A stretch of DNA of 64,000 nucleotides from positions 334,678 to 398,677 of the forward strand of contig NZ_QICS01000001.1 of the NCBI RefSeq assembly GCF_003201285.1, given 5' to 3'. Origin of the DNA: Lachnotalea glycerini (GTDB taxonomy: Bacteria > Bacillota > Clostridia > Lachnospirales > Lachnospiraceae). The position numbers were made by a program, and so were the translations under genes. Shown here in pieces: positions 1 to 7,976 of the stretch (position 1 is the first letter of the stretch; each line of letters opens with the position of its first letter). Below the pieces are notes generated by a model. It saw nothing but the letters and a program-made list of their open reading frames with translations. It had not been told where the DNA came from and did no database searches.

Positions 1-260
1 GACAAAAGACAAAATTGATTAAGTTTATGAAATCGTTAAGAACATTCTATTAAAAATTTATTAAATATATTTCAACTATATTTTAAAAAGATAATATTAA
101 AAATCCTTAAAGGGTTATTAATGTTATCTTTTTTACTATTTTCGACATCAATTGAATATTTTATAAAAACATACTGATGAAAATAAAAGAAAAAGCAAGA
201 ATTGACGAGTTAATTAGACATACCGCCGCAAAAAATTGTCAATTTTATACCTAACTAATT

Positions 261-289
261 TTGCAAAATAATACAATTAATAGTATAAC
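261..289 (+). promoter_or_regulatory. putative sigma-A promoter of the LuxE/LuxC operon
   Basis: TTGCAA and TATAAC are separated by 17 bases, 40 bases upstream of the first gene. The rest of positions 1-328 is very AT-rich, and I see no other gene or clear structure in it. Confidence 0.45.
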
Positions 290-328
290 AAAGCTACCGG
301 AGAGTATAAAAATTAGGAGGTTTAAAGT

Positions 329-1465
329 ATGGAGAATTTTTTTGAAGATTTTAGGGACAATTTGCTTGAGCAATATGATACCTGCCCTGCTTACAAGTAT
401 CTTTGCGATAATCAGGGATTTGATCCTAATATTCACCTAAACAAAGAAGAGGATATGGAGTCCGTACCTTTTATTGCTACAACTCTATTTAAAAAATCTG
501 CACAAATGTTTACAAGCTTGCTTCGCGTACCATTAGAAACAATTGATAAATGGACTGTGTCAAGCAGTACAAGTGGTGATCCAAGCATTGTAGGAAGAAG
601 AAAATGCGATCTTATGCAAATGGAGAGATTCAATGAATTGAATCGGGGAATTTTTCAACCAGGTAGTTCACAGGAATGCGTTTTCTACCCCGAGCCTGAA
701 GTAATGAAGAGCTATAAAAGCGAGATGATATATGGCAAGAGAACAGAATCTTATATGGGAAATCTTCTAGACTCATTTCATTTTAACGAAGACGCCATAT
801 TTTTTGTAAAACAAAAAGGCAATGAATTAATGGTTGATCTTGGAGAATTTAAAAGAGTAATAAAAACGAATGATGGTTTGTCTCATCATTTGTCTCTAAG
901 AGGTTCTACACCACTAATCTATAACGCTGTCAATGAATTAAAGGATGAAATGGAACCGGTAAAGCTGGGAGCAAATGTTTTAGTACATACCGGCGGAGGC
1001 GGATGGGATGGTAAAAAAGGTACCATTACTATGGACGCTGCAATTCAAAGAAAGGATTTCGTAGAATGTGTATCACAATTTCTTGGAATTCCAGAGGAAA
1101 ATTTTATTGATTCCTATTCTTTTACAGAAAATAGTTTTCCAATTACCGGACACTATTCCCCAAAATATAAGGACTACTTATTTCATATTCCAAAATGGGG
1201 TCAGGTTATCATAAGAGATATCAAAACACTAAAACCTCTTCATAATCCAGGTGATATAGGCTTTATTCAAATGTTGAATGCGTACGGAACAAGCACCTTT
1301 GCGGGAGCATCTATTATAGTTGACGATATTGGACAAATTGTTTCTATGGACGAATGCCCCGATTGCAAAGAAAAATGTATGACAATCAAAATAATTGGCC
1401 GTGTAAAGGGAGCAGAAGCAAAAGGCTGCGGAGCTACCTTAAATGTAGAGGGGGAAAAACAGTGA
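329..1465 (+). CDS. LuxE-family acyl-protein synthetase
   Basis: This 378-residue protein looks like a LuxE-type acyl-activating enzyme, related to the PaaK/ANL adenylating family. These enzymes adenylate a fatty acid with ATP and pass the acyl group to a cysteine before reduction by LuxC. The sequence has a serine/threonine-rich nucleotide loop (VSSSTSGDPS, residues 77-86), a glycine run (TGGGGWDGKK) and a family-like C-terminal segment GRVKGAEAKGCG. Four cysteines lie near the C-terminus (343, 346, 350, 367), where LuxE carries its acyl-accepting cysteine. A strong RBS (AGGAGG) precedes the ATG. The stop codon overlaps the LuxC start, so the two are translationally coupled. No luxAB luciferase genes are nearby, so the product is probably an aldehyde or alcohol with another use. 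The acyl substrate is unknown. Confidence 0.82.
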   Translation: MENFFEDFRDNLLEQYDTCPAYKYLCDNQGFDPNIHLNKEEDMESVPFIATTLFKKSAQMFTSLLRVPLETIDKWTVSSSTSGDPSIVGRRKCDLMQMERFNELNRGIFQPGSSQECVFYPEPEVMKSYKSEMIYGKRTESYMGNLLDSFHFNEDAIFFVKQKGNELMVDLGEFKRVIKTNDGLSHHLSLRGSTPLIYNAVNELKDEMEPVKLGANVLVHTGGGGWDGKKGTITMDAAIQRKDFVECVSQFLGIPEENFIDSYSFTENSFPITGHYSPKYKDYLFHIPKWGQVIIRDIKTLKPLHNPGDIGFIQMLNAYGTSTFAGASIIVDDIGQIVSMDECPDCKEKCMTIKIIGRVKGAEAKGCGATLNVEGEKQ

Positions 1466-2817
1466 GAATAGAATATACCTGTGGAAATACTGCACTATCA
1501 AAGAATATCAACGATCTTAATCTTGAGCTGATCGGCTCAGAGGAAAATGAAATTATAAATGAAATCAATAAACTAAGGGCAAATACAATTAAGACACATG
1601 ACTTACCGTTGCAGTATACGATTGATTTATTAGACCAATGTGGTAAACTCTGGCTCAATCGGGAGTATTCAAAAAAGCATGTTGAAATCTTATCGCATAT
1701 CTTAAGTCAAAGTAAAGAACTTGTCATCTATGAGCTAGAGCATACAATGCAAATGCTATTAAAGGAAAATCTTGAAAAAACAATAAAAGAGGAGCTTGGA
1801 ACAAAAGAAGTTCTGGATACTTGGGTGAATACTGGTTATGGAAAAGTACATCGTCAACCAAGGGGTGTTATATTTCATAATATTTCAGGTAATGCATTTG
1901 TCGTTGTTCCAACCAGTATCTCGATGGGACTCTTGTCAAAAAACTGTAACCTAGTTAAGGTTTCTGGTGATGAACCATATTTTGCTTACGCATTTTATAA
2001 TAGCTTATGTGAAATTGATCCCTCAATAAAAGACAGGCTTTCTGTTATTTACTTTAATAGCGAATATTCAAATATTTATAAGACGATTGTAAAAAATACA
2101 GATTGCGTCATTCATTGGGGAGGAGAACATTCAGGTCGAATGATGGGCGAGCTTTGTGCCAAATTTGACAACCATTTAATTATGCATGGTGCTAAAATCA
2201 GTTTTGAGGTTATAGATAAAATCAATAATGCAAATCATACCGCCGACCTAATTGCAAGAGATGTAATTTGTTGGGAGCAAAAGGCGTGTCTGTCACCTCG
2301 TATCGTATTTGTCAATAAAAATTTAGACACAAAACAATTGGCACAGGCAATTGCAGATAAGCTAAAGGAATATACATCGATTCTGCCAAAGGCATATTTA
2401 AATCCCTGGAACTCTATGAAAATCATTCAGGACAGACAGTATTGTCTTTTAAAATATGGGGTAAAGAAGCAGCAGAATGTTGAATTATATTCTTCCTACA
2501 ATGCTGATTATACTGTTATTTTAAATGATTCCCTGCTCGATAAAGAAGATATTGACCGCTGCTTTAACCGATTTATTTTTGTTTGCCCCTATGAAAGCAG
2601 TGATGAAGTGCTAGAGTATATAAACAATAATCTGAAATCCTATTTGCAAACAATGGGATATAGTGGAGATAATGAGGAATTTATCGAAAAAATGACGCTG
2701 CTAGGTGTCAGCATTGTAACAAAACCAGGTGACATGTCAATCCATTATCCAGGCACTTCTCACGATGGATTTCATAATTTACAAGAAATGACTTATGTGG
2801 TAAGCAGGCAATTATAA
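1462..2817 (+). CDS. LuxC-family acyl-CoA/acyl-protein reductase
   Basis: This 451-residue protein belongs to the LuxC family of the aldehyde dehydrogenase superfamily, which reduces activated fatty acyl groups to aldehydes with NADPH. The core segment GVIFHNISGNAFVVVPTSIS (residues 135-154) and the probable catalytic cysteine Cys276 in EQKACLSPR are visible. I chose the GTG at 1462, which overlaps the upstream stop and has GAGGGGGA just before it; a longer reading frame begins at 1354 but would run deep into luxE. The LuxE partner upstream and the dehydrogenase downstream suggest a three-step conversion from acid to thioester to aldehyde to alcohol. The last step is inferred. Confidence 0.82.
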   Translation: MRIEYTCGNTALSKNINDLNLELIGSEENEIINEINKLRANTIKTHDLPLQYTIDLLDQCGKLWLNREYSKKHVEILSHILSQSKELVIYELEHTMQMLLKENLEKTIKEELGTKEVLDTWVNTGYGKVHRQPRGVIFHNISGNAFVVVPTSISMGLLSKNCNLVKVSGDEPYFAYAFYNSLCEIDPSIKDRLSVIYFNSEYSNIYKTIVKNTDCVIHWGGEHSGRMMGELCAKFDNHLIMHGAKISFEVIDKINNANHTADLIARDVICWEQKACLSPRIVFVNKNLDTKQLAQAIADKLKEYTSILPKAYLNPWNSMKIIQDRQYCLLKYGVKKQQNVELYSSYNADYTVILNDSLLDKEDIDRCFNRFIFVCPYESSDEVLEYINNNLKSYLQTMGYSGDNEEFIEKMTLLGVSIVTKPGDMSIHYPGTSHDGFHNLQEMTYVVSRQL

Positions 2818-2841
2818 CAATTTTATAAAAAGGAGATTACG

Positions 2842-3606
2842 ATGGAGTTAAGCAGAAAAAATATTATTTTAACAGGTGCATCCTCAGGAATTGGAAAAGA
2901 GATACTTAAATTGCTTCTGAAATATGATGCAAAAGTGATTGCAGTTGGAAGAAACAGTTCAAAAATACAGGCTGTAAATAATAAGGTCATTCCTTATACC
3001 TGCGATGTATCAAAGAAAGAAGAGATAGACCGGTTATTTGATTTTGCACAGGAGAAGCTGGGAGTTATCGATATTTTTATTGCTAATGCCGGCTATGGTG
3101 TGTGTGAGGATATTAATGAAGCAAATTGGGAAAAGATCGATGCAATTTTTCGAACCAATGTTTACTCGCCTATCTATTCACTAGAAAAAATGAGAGTTCT
3201 AAACCGAAGTCGAAAATACAGTGTCGTAATAACCTGTTCCGCCGTAAGTGAAGTTCCGTTGCCTGGCTATTCAATTTATTGTGCAACCAAGCATGCCATC
3301 AACGGTTTTGGAAGAGTATTTCAATATGAGACAAGAAAAAATGAAATTATTTCTTTTGTTTACCCTATTGCTACAAAAACTAATTTTTTCAAGCTGGCTG
3401 CTGATAAAGCTCCCATACCTTGGCCGGTACAGGCTCCCGATCAAGTAGCAAAAAGTGTGATCAAAGGGATTCAAAAGGAAAAACGATTTATCTATCCATC
3501 CAAACACTTTGCCATTGCCAGAATTTTAATTCGAATTTTTCCATTTACAAACGCATTTTACGCTAAAATTCAGAAAAAGAAATTTATGAAATGGGCTAAA
3601 TTATAA
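2842..3606 (+). CDS. short-chain dehydrogenase/reductase (SDR)
   Basis: This is a classical SDR of 254 residues. It has the nucleotide-binding TGASSGIG (11-18), the NAG motif (ANAGYG), the catalytic Ser133 and the YxxxK pair Tyr146/Lys150 (YCATK). The C-terminus is basic and hydrophobic (RILIRIFPFTNAFYAKIQKK), which may allow membrane association, as in SDRs acting on lipids. It begins 24 bases after luxC with RBS AAAGGAG and is probably co-transcribed. Its likely role is reduction of the fatty aldehyde or a ketone made by the LuxE/LuxC pair, but an unrelated SDR role cannot be excluded. Confidence 0.8.
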   Translation: MELSRKNIILTGASSGIGKEILKLLLKYDAKVIAVGRNSSKIQAVNNKVIPYTCDVSKKEEIDRLFDFAQEKLGVIDIFIANAGYGVCEDINEANWEKIDAIFRTNVYSPIYSLEKMRVLNRSRKYSVVITCSAVSEVPLPGYSIYCATKHAINGFGRVFQYETRKNEIISFVYPIATKTNFFKLAADKAPIPWPVQAPDQVAKSVIKGIQKEKRFIYPSKHFAIARILIRIFPFTNAFYAKIQKKKFMKWAKL

Positions 3607-3713
3607 TATAAATTTATTTTTATTAAACAAAGCAAGAAATATTAAAAATATATAAAATAATAATATATAATTTATATACAATTAACAAAATCGGATCAAA
3701 TAAACTAAATCTA

Positions 3714-3742
3714 TAGACATATATATCTTTTTGTGTTACAAT
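3714..3742 (+). promoter_or_regulatory. putative promoter of the GH43-led xylan cluster
   Basis: TAGACA and TACAAT are separated by 17 bases. This predicts a leader of about 285 nt before the GH43 start. Confidence 0.4.
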
Positions 3743-3833
3743 ATGGAACGAGTAAAGTATGTGAAAAAATAAATAGGGAATAAGAGTTTTTATACTTTAT
3801 TCTAGCAGCAGGTCTGTTAATAAAGTACACAAG

Positions 3834-3952
3834 CAGTCCACGCATTTTCTGCTATATGACATTTAAGCAAAGCATAATATGAATGCCTAATTGAACTAAG
3901 AGTGAATTATTGGAAGAAATAATCACAATAGCAGAAAGAGTGGACTGTTTTT
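3834..3952 (+). ncRNA. structured leader RNA ending in a terminator-like stem, upstream of GH43
   Basis: Arm 3834-3855 (CAGTCCAC...TTCTGCTAT) can pair with 3928-3947 (ATAGCAGAA...GTGGACTG), and a T-run follows at once. Inside lie two smaller hairpins, 3872-3886 (GCAT/ATGC) and 3902-3926 (GTGAATTATT/AATAATCAC), so the fold resembles a three-way junction. A further complementary pair, AAAGTAT 3754-3760 and ATACTTT 3792-3798, lies upstream. Its place between promoter and gene suggests transcription attenuation or a riboswitch-like device. I do not recognise the class, and the fold was drawn by eye. Confidence 0.45.
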
Positions 3953-4034
3953 GTCTAAAAAAATAAGGGGGAGGAAAGATTTTATTTACACTAAAAGATT
4001 AAGTAGGGGAAAACATTTTTGAAGGAGGATTGAA

Positions 4035-5969
4035 ATGAAAAGGAAATACAAAATATTTTTATTAATTATTTCATTATTAGCAAGCAGTCTGTCTGGTATG
4101 CCTGCATTCGCAGCTACAAGTACAATTGCTAAATCAGTGGGGAATTCAAATCCACTGATTGATCATCATTTAGGAGCGGATCCGTCAGCACTCACCTATA
4201 ATGGCAGGGTCTATCTTTATATGTCTAGTGATAATTATGAATACAACAGTGACAATACAATTAAGGATAATTCATTTGCTAATTTAAAAAGTGTAAATGT
4301 TATATCCTCTGACGATATGGTGAACTGGACAGATCATGGTTCCATTCCGGTAGCAGGTGCCTATGGAGCCAACTCAGGTCAGGGCATCGCAAAATGGGCA
4401 GGCGCCTCTTGGGCTCCCGCAGCTACAGTGAAAAATATTAATGGCAAGGATAAATTTTTCTTATACTTTGCAAATAGTGCCGGAGGTATTGGAGTACTTA
4501 CAGCGGATAGTCCAATTGGACCATGGTCTGACCCAATTGGCAAAGCATTGGTCACATTAAGTACACCTGGAATGTCCGGAGTCGTATGGCTGTTTGACCC
4601 AGCAGTGTTTGTGGATAGTGATGGAACAGGATACTTATACTGTGGAGGTGGTATTCCTGGTGATTCAAATCCAACACAAGCACAAAGAGCCAATCCCAAA
4701 ACTGCCAGAGTGCTAAAATTAGGTTCTGACATGACAAGTATTGTTGGAAGTGCAGTTACAATCGATGCACCTTTTATGTTTGAAGATTCAGGAATTCATA
4801 AATATAATGGAACTTATTATTATTCTTACTGTATTAACTTTAGTGGTACACATCCAAGTAATATTCCGGCAGGAGAAATAGGATATATGACTAGCTCAAG
4901 TCCTATGGGACCATTTACTTATAAAGGACATTTTTTGAAAAACCCAGGTGTTTTCTTTAAGTCAGGCGGAAATAATCATCATTGTGTTTTCAATTTGAAC
5001 AATGAATGGTATGTCGTATATCATGCTCAGACGGTCAGTCAGGCTTTATTTGGTGCCGGTAAAGGTTATCGCTCTCCTCATATCAATAAGCTGGTACAAA
5101 ATCAGGATGGAACGATTCAAGAGGTTGCAGCAGATTATAAAGGAGTTTCCCAAATTTCCAATCTAAATCCATACAATCGAGTTGAAGCTGAAACGATTGG
5201 CTGGAACGCAGGCATTCTGACTGAGAAGTGTTCTGCAAGTGGCGGACCGGTAAGTAATCAAGACGTTACAAGTATTCATAACGGTGACTGGATTGCTGTT
5301 GGCAACGCTGACTTTGGTTCTGATGGAGCTAAAACAGTGAAAGCAAATGTGGCCTCCACTGTAGGGGGGAAGATTGAAATTCGTCTTGACAGTGTAACAG
5401 GTTCACTTGTAGGTACCCTTGATGTACCGTCAACCGGAGGAACACAGACTTGGAAAGAAATTGAGACCACAGTAAGTAATGCAACGGGCGTACATAATGT
5501 ATTCTTTGTATTCACCGGAAATGGTTCTAATAATTTATTTAATTTTGATTACTGGCAATTTTCACAAAATAGCAGCAATAATGGAACCACTTACGAAGCT
5601 GAAGGAGATACTACATTCACAAATGCTGTCGTAGAAACACTGAATTTAGGCTATAACGGTACTGGCTATGCTAATTTTAATGGTTATTCAGATGCAGCCA
5701 TTCAATGGAATAACGTTTATTGTGCTTACGATGGAACGAAAAATGTAAAGTTTCGTTATGCTCTTGAAAAAGGAGCAAGAAATTTGGATGTATATGTAAA
5801 TGGAGCAAAAGTTAGCAGTGATGTATCTTTTGAAGCAACAGGCAGTTGGTCAACTTGGGGGGAAAAGACGATACAAGTAGCTTTAAAAAGCGGATCAAAT
5901 ACATTAAAAGTAGTAACTACTGGTACAGAGGGGCCAAATATAGATAGTATCACTGTATCAGCTAAATAA
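4035..5969 (+). CDS. xynD: secreted GH43 arabinoxylan arabinofuranohydrolase with CBM6 and CBM35-like modules
   Basis: This 644-residue enzyme has a signal peptide (cleavage near residues 26-27), a GH43 five-bladed propeller (~35-375), a CBM6 (~382-509) and a C-terminal CBM35/CBM6-like module (~519-644). The GH43 part resembles Bacillus subtilis XynD (AXH-m2,3), which removes arabinofuranosyl side chains from singly substituted xylose. The three expected acidic residues are present: Asp49 (HLGADPSA), Asp188 (WLFDPAV) and Glu250 (FMFEDSG). It is the first gene of a secreted xylan set, and the next gene is a XynC-type glucuronoxylanase, as in B. subtilis. The last module is nearly repeated in the two following enzymes. 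Confidence 0.9.
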   Translation: MKRKYKIFLLIISLLASSLSGMPAFAATSTIAKSVGNSNPLIDHHLGADPSALTYNGRVYLYMSSDNYEYNSDNTIKDNSFANLKSVNVISSDDMVNWTDHGSIPVAGAYGANSGQGIAKWAGASWAPAATVKNINGKDKFFLYFANSAGGIGVLTADSPIGPWSDPIGKALVTLSTPGMSGVVWLFDPAVFVDSDGTGYLYCGGGIPGDSNPTQAQRANPKTARVLKLGSDMTSIVGSAVTIDAPFMFEDSGIHKYNGTYYYSYCINFSGTHPSNIPAGEIGYMTSSSPMGPFTYKGHFLKNPGVFFKSGGNNHHCVFNLNNEWYVVYHAQTVSQALFGAGKGYRSPHINKLVQNQDGTIQEVAADYKGVSQISNLNPYNRVEAETIGWNAGILTEKCSASGGPVSNQDVTSIHNGDWIAVGNADFGSDGAKTVKANVASTVGGKIEIRLDSVTGSLVGTLDVPSTGGTQTWKEIETTVSNATGVHNVFFVFTGNGSNNLFNFDYWQFSQNSSNNGTTYEAEGDTTFTNAVVETLNLGYNGTGYANFNGYSDAAIQWNNVYCAYDGTKNVKFRYALEKGARNLDVYVNGAKVSSDVSFEATGSWSTWGEKTIQVALKSGSNTLKVVTTGTEGPNIDSITVSAK

Positions 5970-6091
5970 ATCTTGTCTGTTCTTTACTGCAAAGGGGGTG
6001 GTTGGAACAGGTGATTTAAATTACTGCTTCATTGAGGCGGCGTTTCTCGGGGTCTATAAGTATGAAAATTTATAATTAATAAGGAGGAAAT

Positions 6092-7777
6092 ATGATAAAA
6101 AAACATTTAAAAAAATCACTCAGTATGTTATTGGCTTGTGCCATGGCATTACCACTTATGCTGACAGAACCAGCATCGACTGAAGTTATGGCGGCAAGTA
6201 ATGTAACCGTTAACTTATCTGCGGAAAAACAAGTAATCCGTGGCTTTGGTGGAATTAACCTACCTGCATGGGTTGGAGATTTGACTGCAGCACAAAGAGA
6301 GACTGCTTTTGGTAATGGAGATAACCAGTTAGGTTTTACTATTTTAAGAATTTATGTAGATGATAATAAAAATAATTGGTACAAAGAAATAGCAACTGCA
6401 AAAAAGGCTATTGAAAAGGGAGCAATTGTTTTTGCATCACCTTGGAATCCTCCAAGTGAAATGACAGAAACATTTAATCGTAATGGTGATACAACTGCAA
6501 AACGTCTTAGACATGATAAATATGCGGCATATGCTCAACATCTGAATAACTTTGTTACTTATATGAAGAGTAACGGCGTAGATTTATATGCGATATCCGT
6601 TCAGAATGAGCCTGATTATGCTCATACATGGACATGGTGGACTGCCGCAGAAATACTTGACTTTATGAAAAATTATGCTGGCTCAATCAATTGCAGAGTG
6701 ATTGCTCCCGAGTCATTTTCTTACGTAAAGACAATGTCCGATCCAATTTTGAATGACTCTACAGCTCTTGCAAACATGGATATTCTTGGCGCGCATACTT
6801 ACGGTACCAGTATTAGTAATTTTGCATATCCTCTTTTCAAGCAAAAAGGCGCTGGAAAAGAACTTTGGATGACAGAAGTATACTATCCAAACAGTAACAA
6901 TAATTCGGCTGATCTTTGGCCGGAAGCTTTGGATGTTTCTTACCATATTCACAGTACAATGGTAGAAGGTGATTTTCAAGCATATGTTTGGTGGTATATT
7001 CGTAGACAATATGGTCCAATGAAAGAAGACGGAACAATCAGTAAGCGTGGATACAATATGGCTCATTTTTCTAAATTTGTCCGACCAGGATATGTAAGAG
7101 TTGATGCAACAAAGAATCCTGCTACAAATGTTTATACTTCAGCATATAAAGGTGATAATAAGGTTGTTATAGTTGCAATTAACAAGAGTACATCTACAAT
7201 ATCTCAAAATTTTGTACTTCAAAATGGATCTGCAACCACTGTTTCTTCATGGGTAACTGACAAAACAAGAAATTTAGCTGCTAATTCAGCAATTTCAGTT
7301 TCAAATGGCTCTTTTAAAGCTAGTCTTCCGGCACAAAGCGTTACTACTTTTGTAGCTGAGCTAACTGGTAGTGGAAGTACTCAAACCGGTACTGTTTATG
7401 AGGCAGAGTCAAATACTACTTTAACAAATGCTAAGGTAGATACTTCAACTAGTGGTTTCACTGGAAGTGGATTTGTTAATTTTAATGCAAATACTGGTGC
7501 AGCACTTCAATGGAACAGTATTTACTGTTCTTATGATGGAACCAAAAACATAAAATTCAGATATGCATTAGCAAGTGATACCAGAAAACTAGACGTATAT
7601 GCAAATGGAACAAAAGTTAACAGCGATGTTGCTTTTACAGCGACAGGTAGTTGGTTAACCTGGGGTGAAAAGACAATTCAGGTAGCTTTAAAAAGCGGTG
7701 CGAATACCTTAAAAGTTGTTACAACTGGTACAGAAGGTCCAAACATAGATAATATTACTGTATCGGCTGCTCAATAA
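6092..7777 (+). CDS. xynC: secreted GH30 subfamily 8 glucuronoxylanase with C-terminal CBM
   Basis: This 561-residue protein has a signal peptide (cleavage near AASN, 34-37), a GH30 (beta/alpha)8 barrel with side beta-domain (~38-425) and a C-terminal CBM35/CBM6-like module (~432-561). It closely resembles B. subtilis XynC, which cuts xylan at positions set by 4-O-methylglucuronic acid branches. The acid/base Glu173 (VQNEPDY) and nucleophile Glu262 (WMTEVYYPN) are seen. The segment WWYIRRQYGPMKEDGT, which carries the arginine region binding glucuronate in subfamily 8, is kept. It lies 122 bases after GH43, with RBS AAGGAGG, and is probably in the same transcript. Confidence 0.92.
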   Translation: MIKKHLKKSLSMLLACAMALPLMLTEPASTEVMAASNVTVNLSAEKQVIRGFGGINLPAWVGDLTAAQRETAFGNGDNQLGFTILRIYVDDNKNNWYKEIATAKKAIEKGAIVFASPWNPPSEMTETFNRNGDTTAKRLRHDKYAAYAQHLNNFVTYMKSNGVDLYAISVQNEPDYAHTWTWWTAAEILDFMKNYAGSINCRVIAPESFSYVKTMSDPILNDSTALANMDILGAHTYGTSISNFAYPLFKQKGAGKELWMTEVYYPNSNNNSADLWPEALDVSYHIHSTMVEGDFQAYVWWYIRRQYGPMKEDGTISKRGYNMAHFSKFVRPGYVRVDATKNPATNVYTSAYKGDNKVVIVAINKSTSTISQNFVLQNGSATTVSSWVTDKTRNLAANSAISVSNGSFKASLPAQSVTTFVAELTGSGSTQTGTVYEAESNTTLTNAKVDTSTSGFTGSGFVNFNANTGAALQWNSIYCSYDGTKNIKFRYALASDTRKLDVYANGTKVNSDVAFTATGSWLTWGEKTIQVALKSGANTLKVVTTGTEGPNIDNITVSAAQ

Positions 7778-7807
7778 TGTTTTTAAAGCAGAAAGCTTAA
7801 ACATATG

Positions 7808-7901
7808 AGGCTGTCACAAATAAAATAAAAATAACAGGAAGTAATAAATCAAATCATAACGTTTCTGATATTCTAATTTTATATTGTGACAGCCTATTTT
7901 T
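7808..7901 (+). terminator. intrinsic terminator or long stem-loop after the GH30 gene
   Basis: AGGCTGTCACAA (7808-7819) is perfectly complementary to TTGTGACAGCCT (7884-7895), followed by ATTTTT. The loop is long (about 64 bases) and A/T-rich. It may partly separate the GH43-GH30 transcript from the next gene. Confidence 0.6.
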
Positions 7902-7976
7902 ACAGACAGGGTAATTCTAAAAAATTTTCCATTCTATAATTAAAAAACTTCATTCAAAATAAAGGAGAAGCAGTTT

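Noticed and set aside
329-2817. Bioluminescence genes
   Set aside because: Only LuxE- and LuxC-type genes are present; no luxA, luxB or luxD is seen, so light production is not supported.
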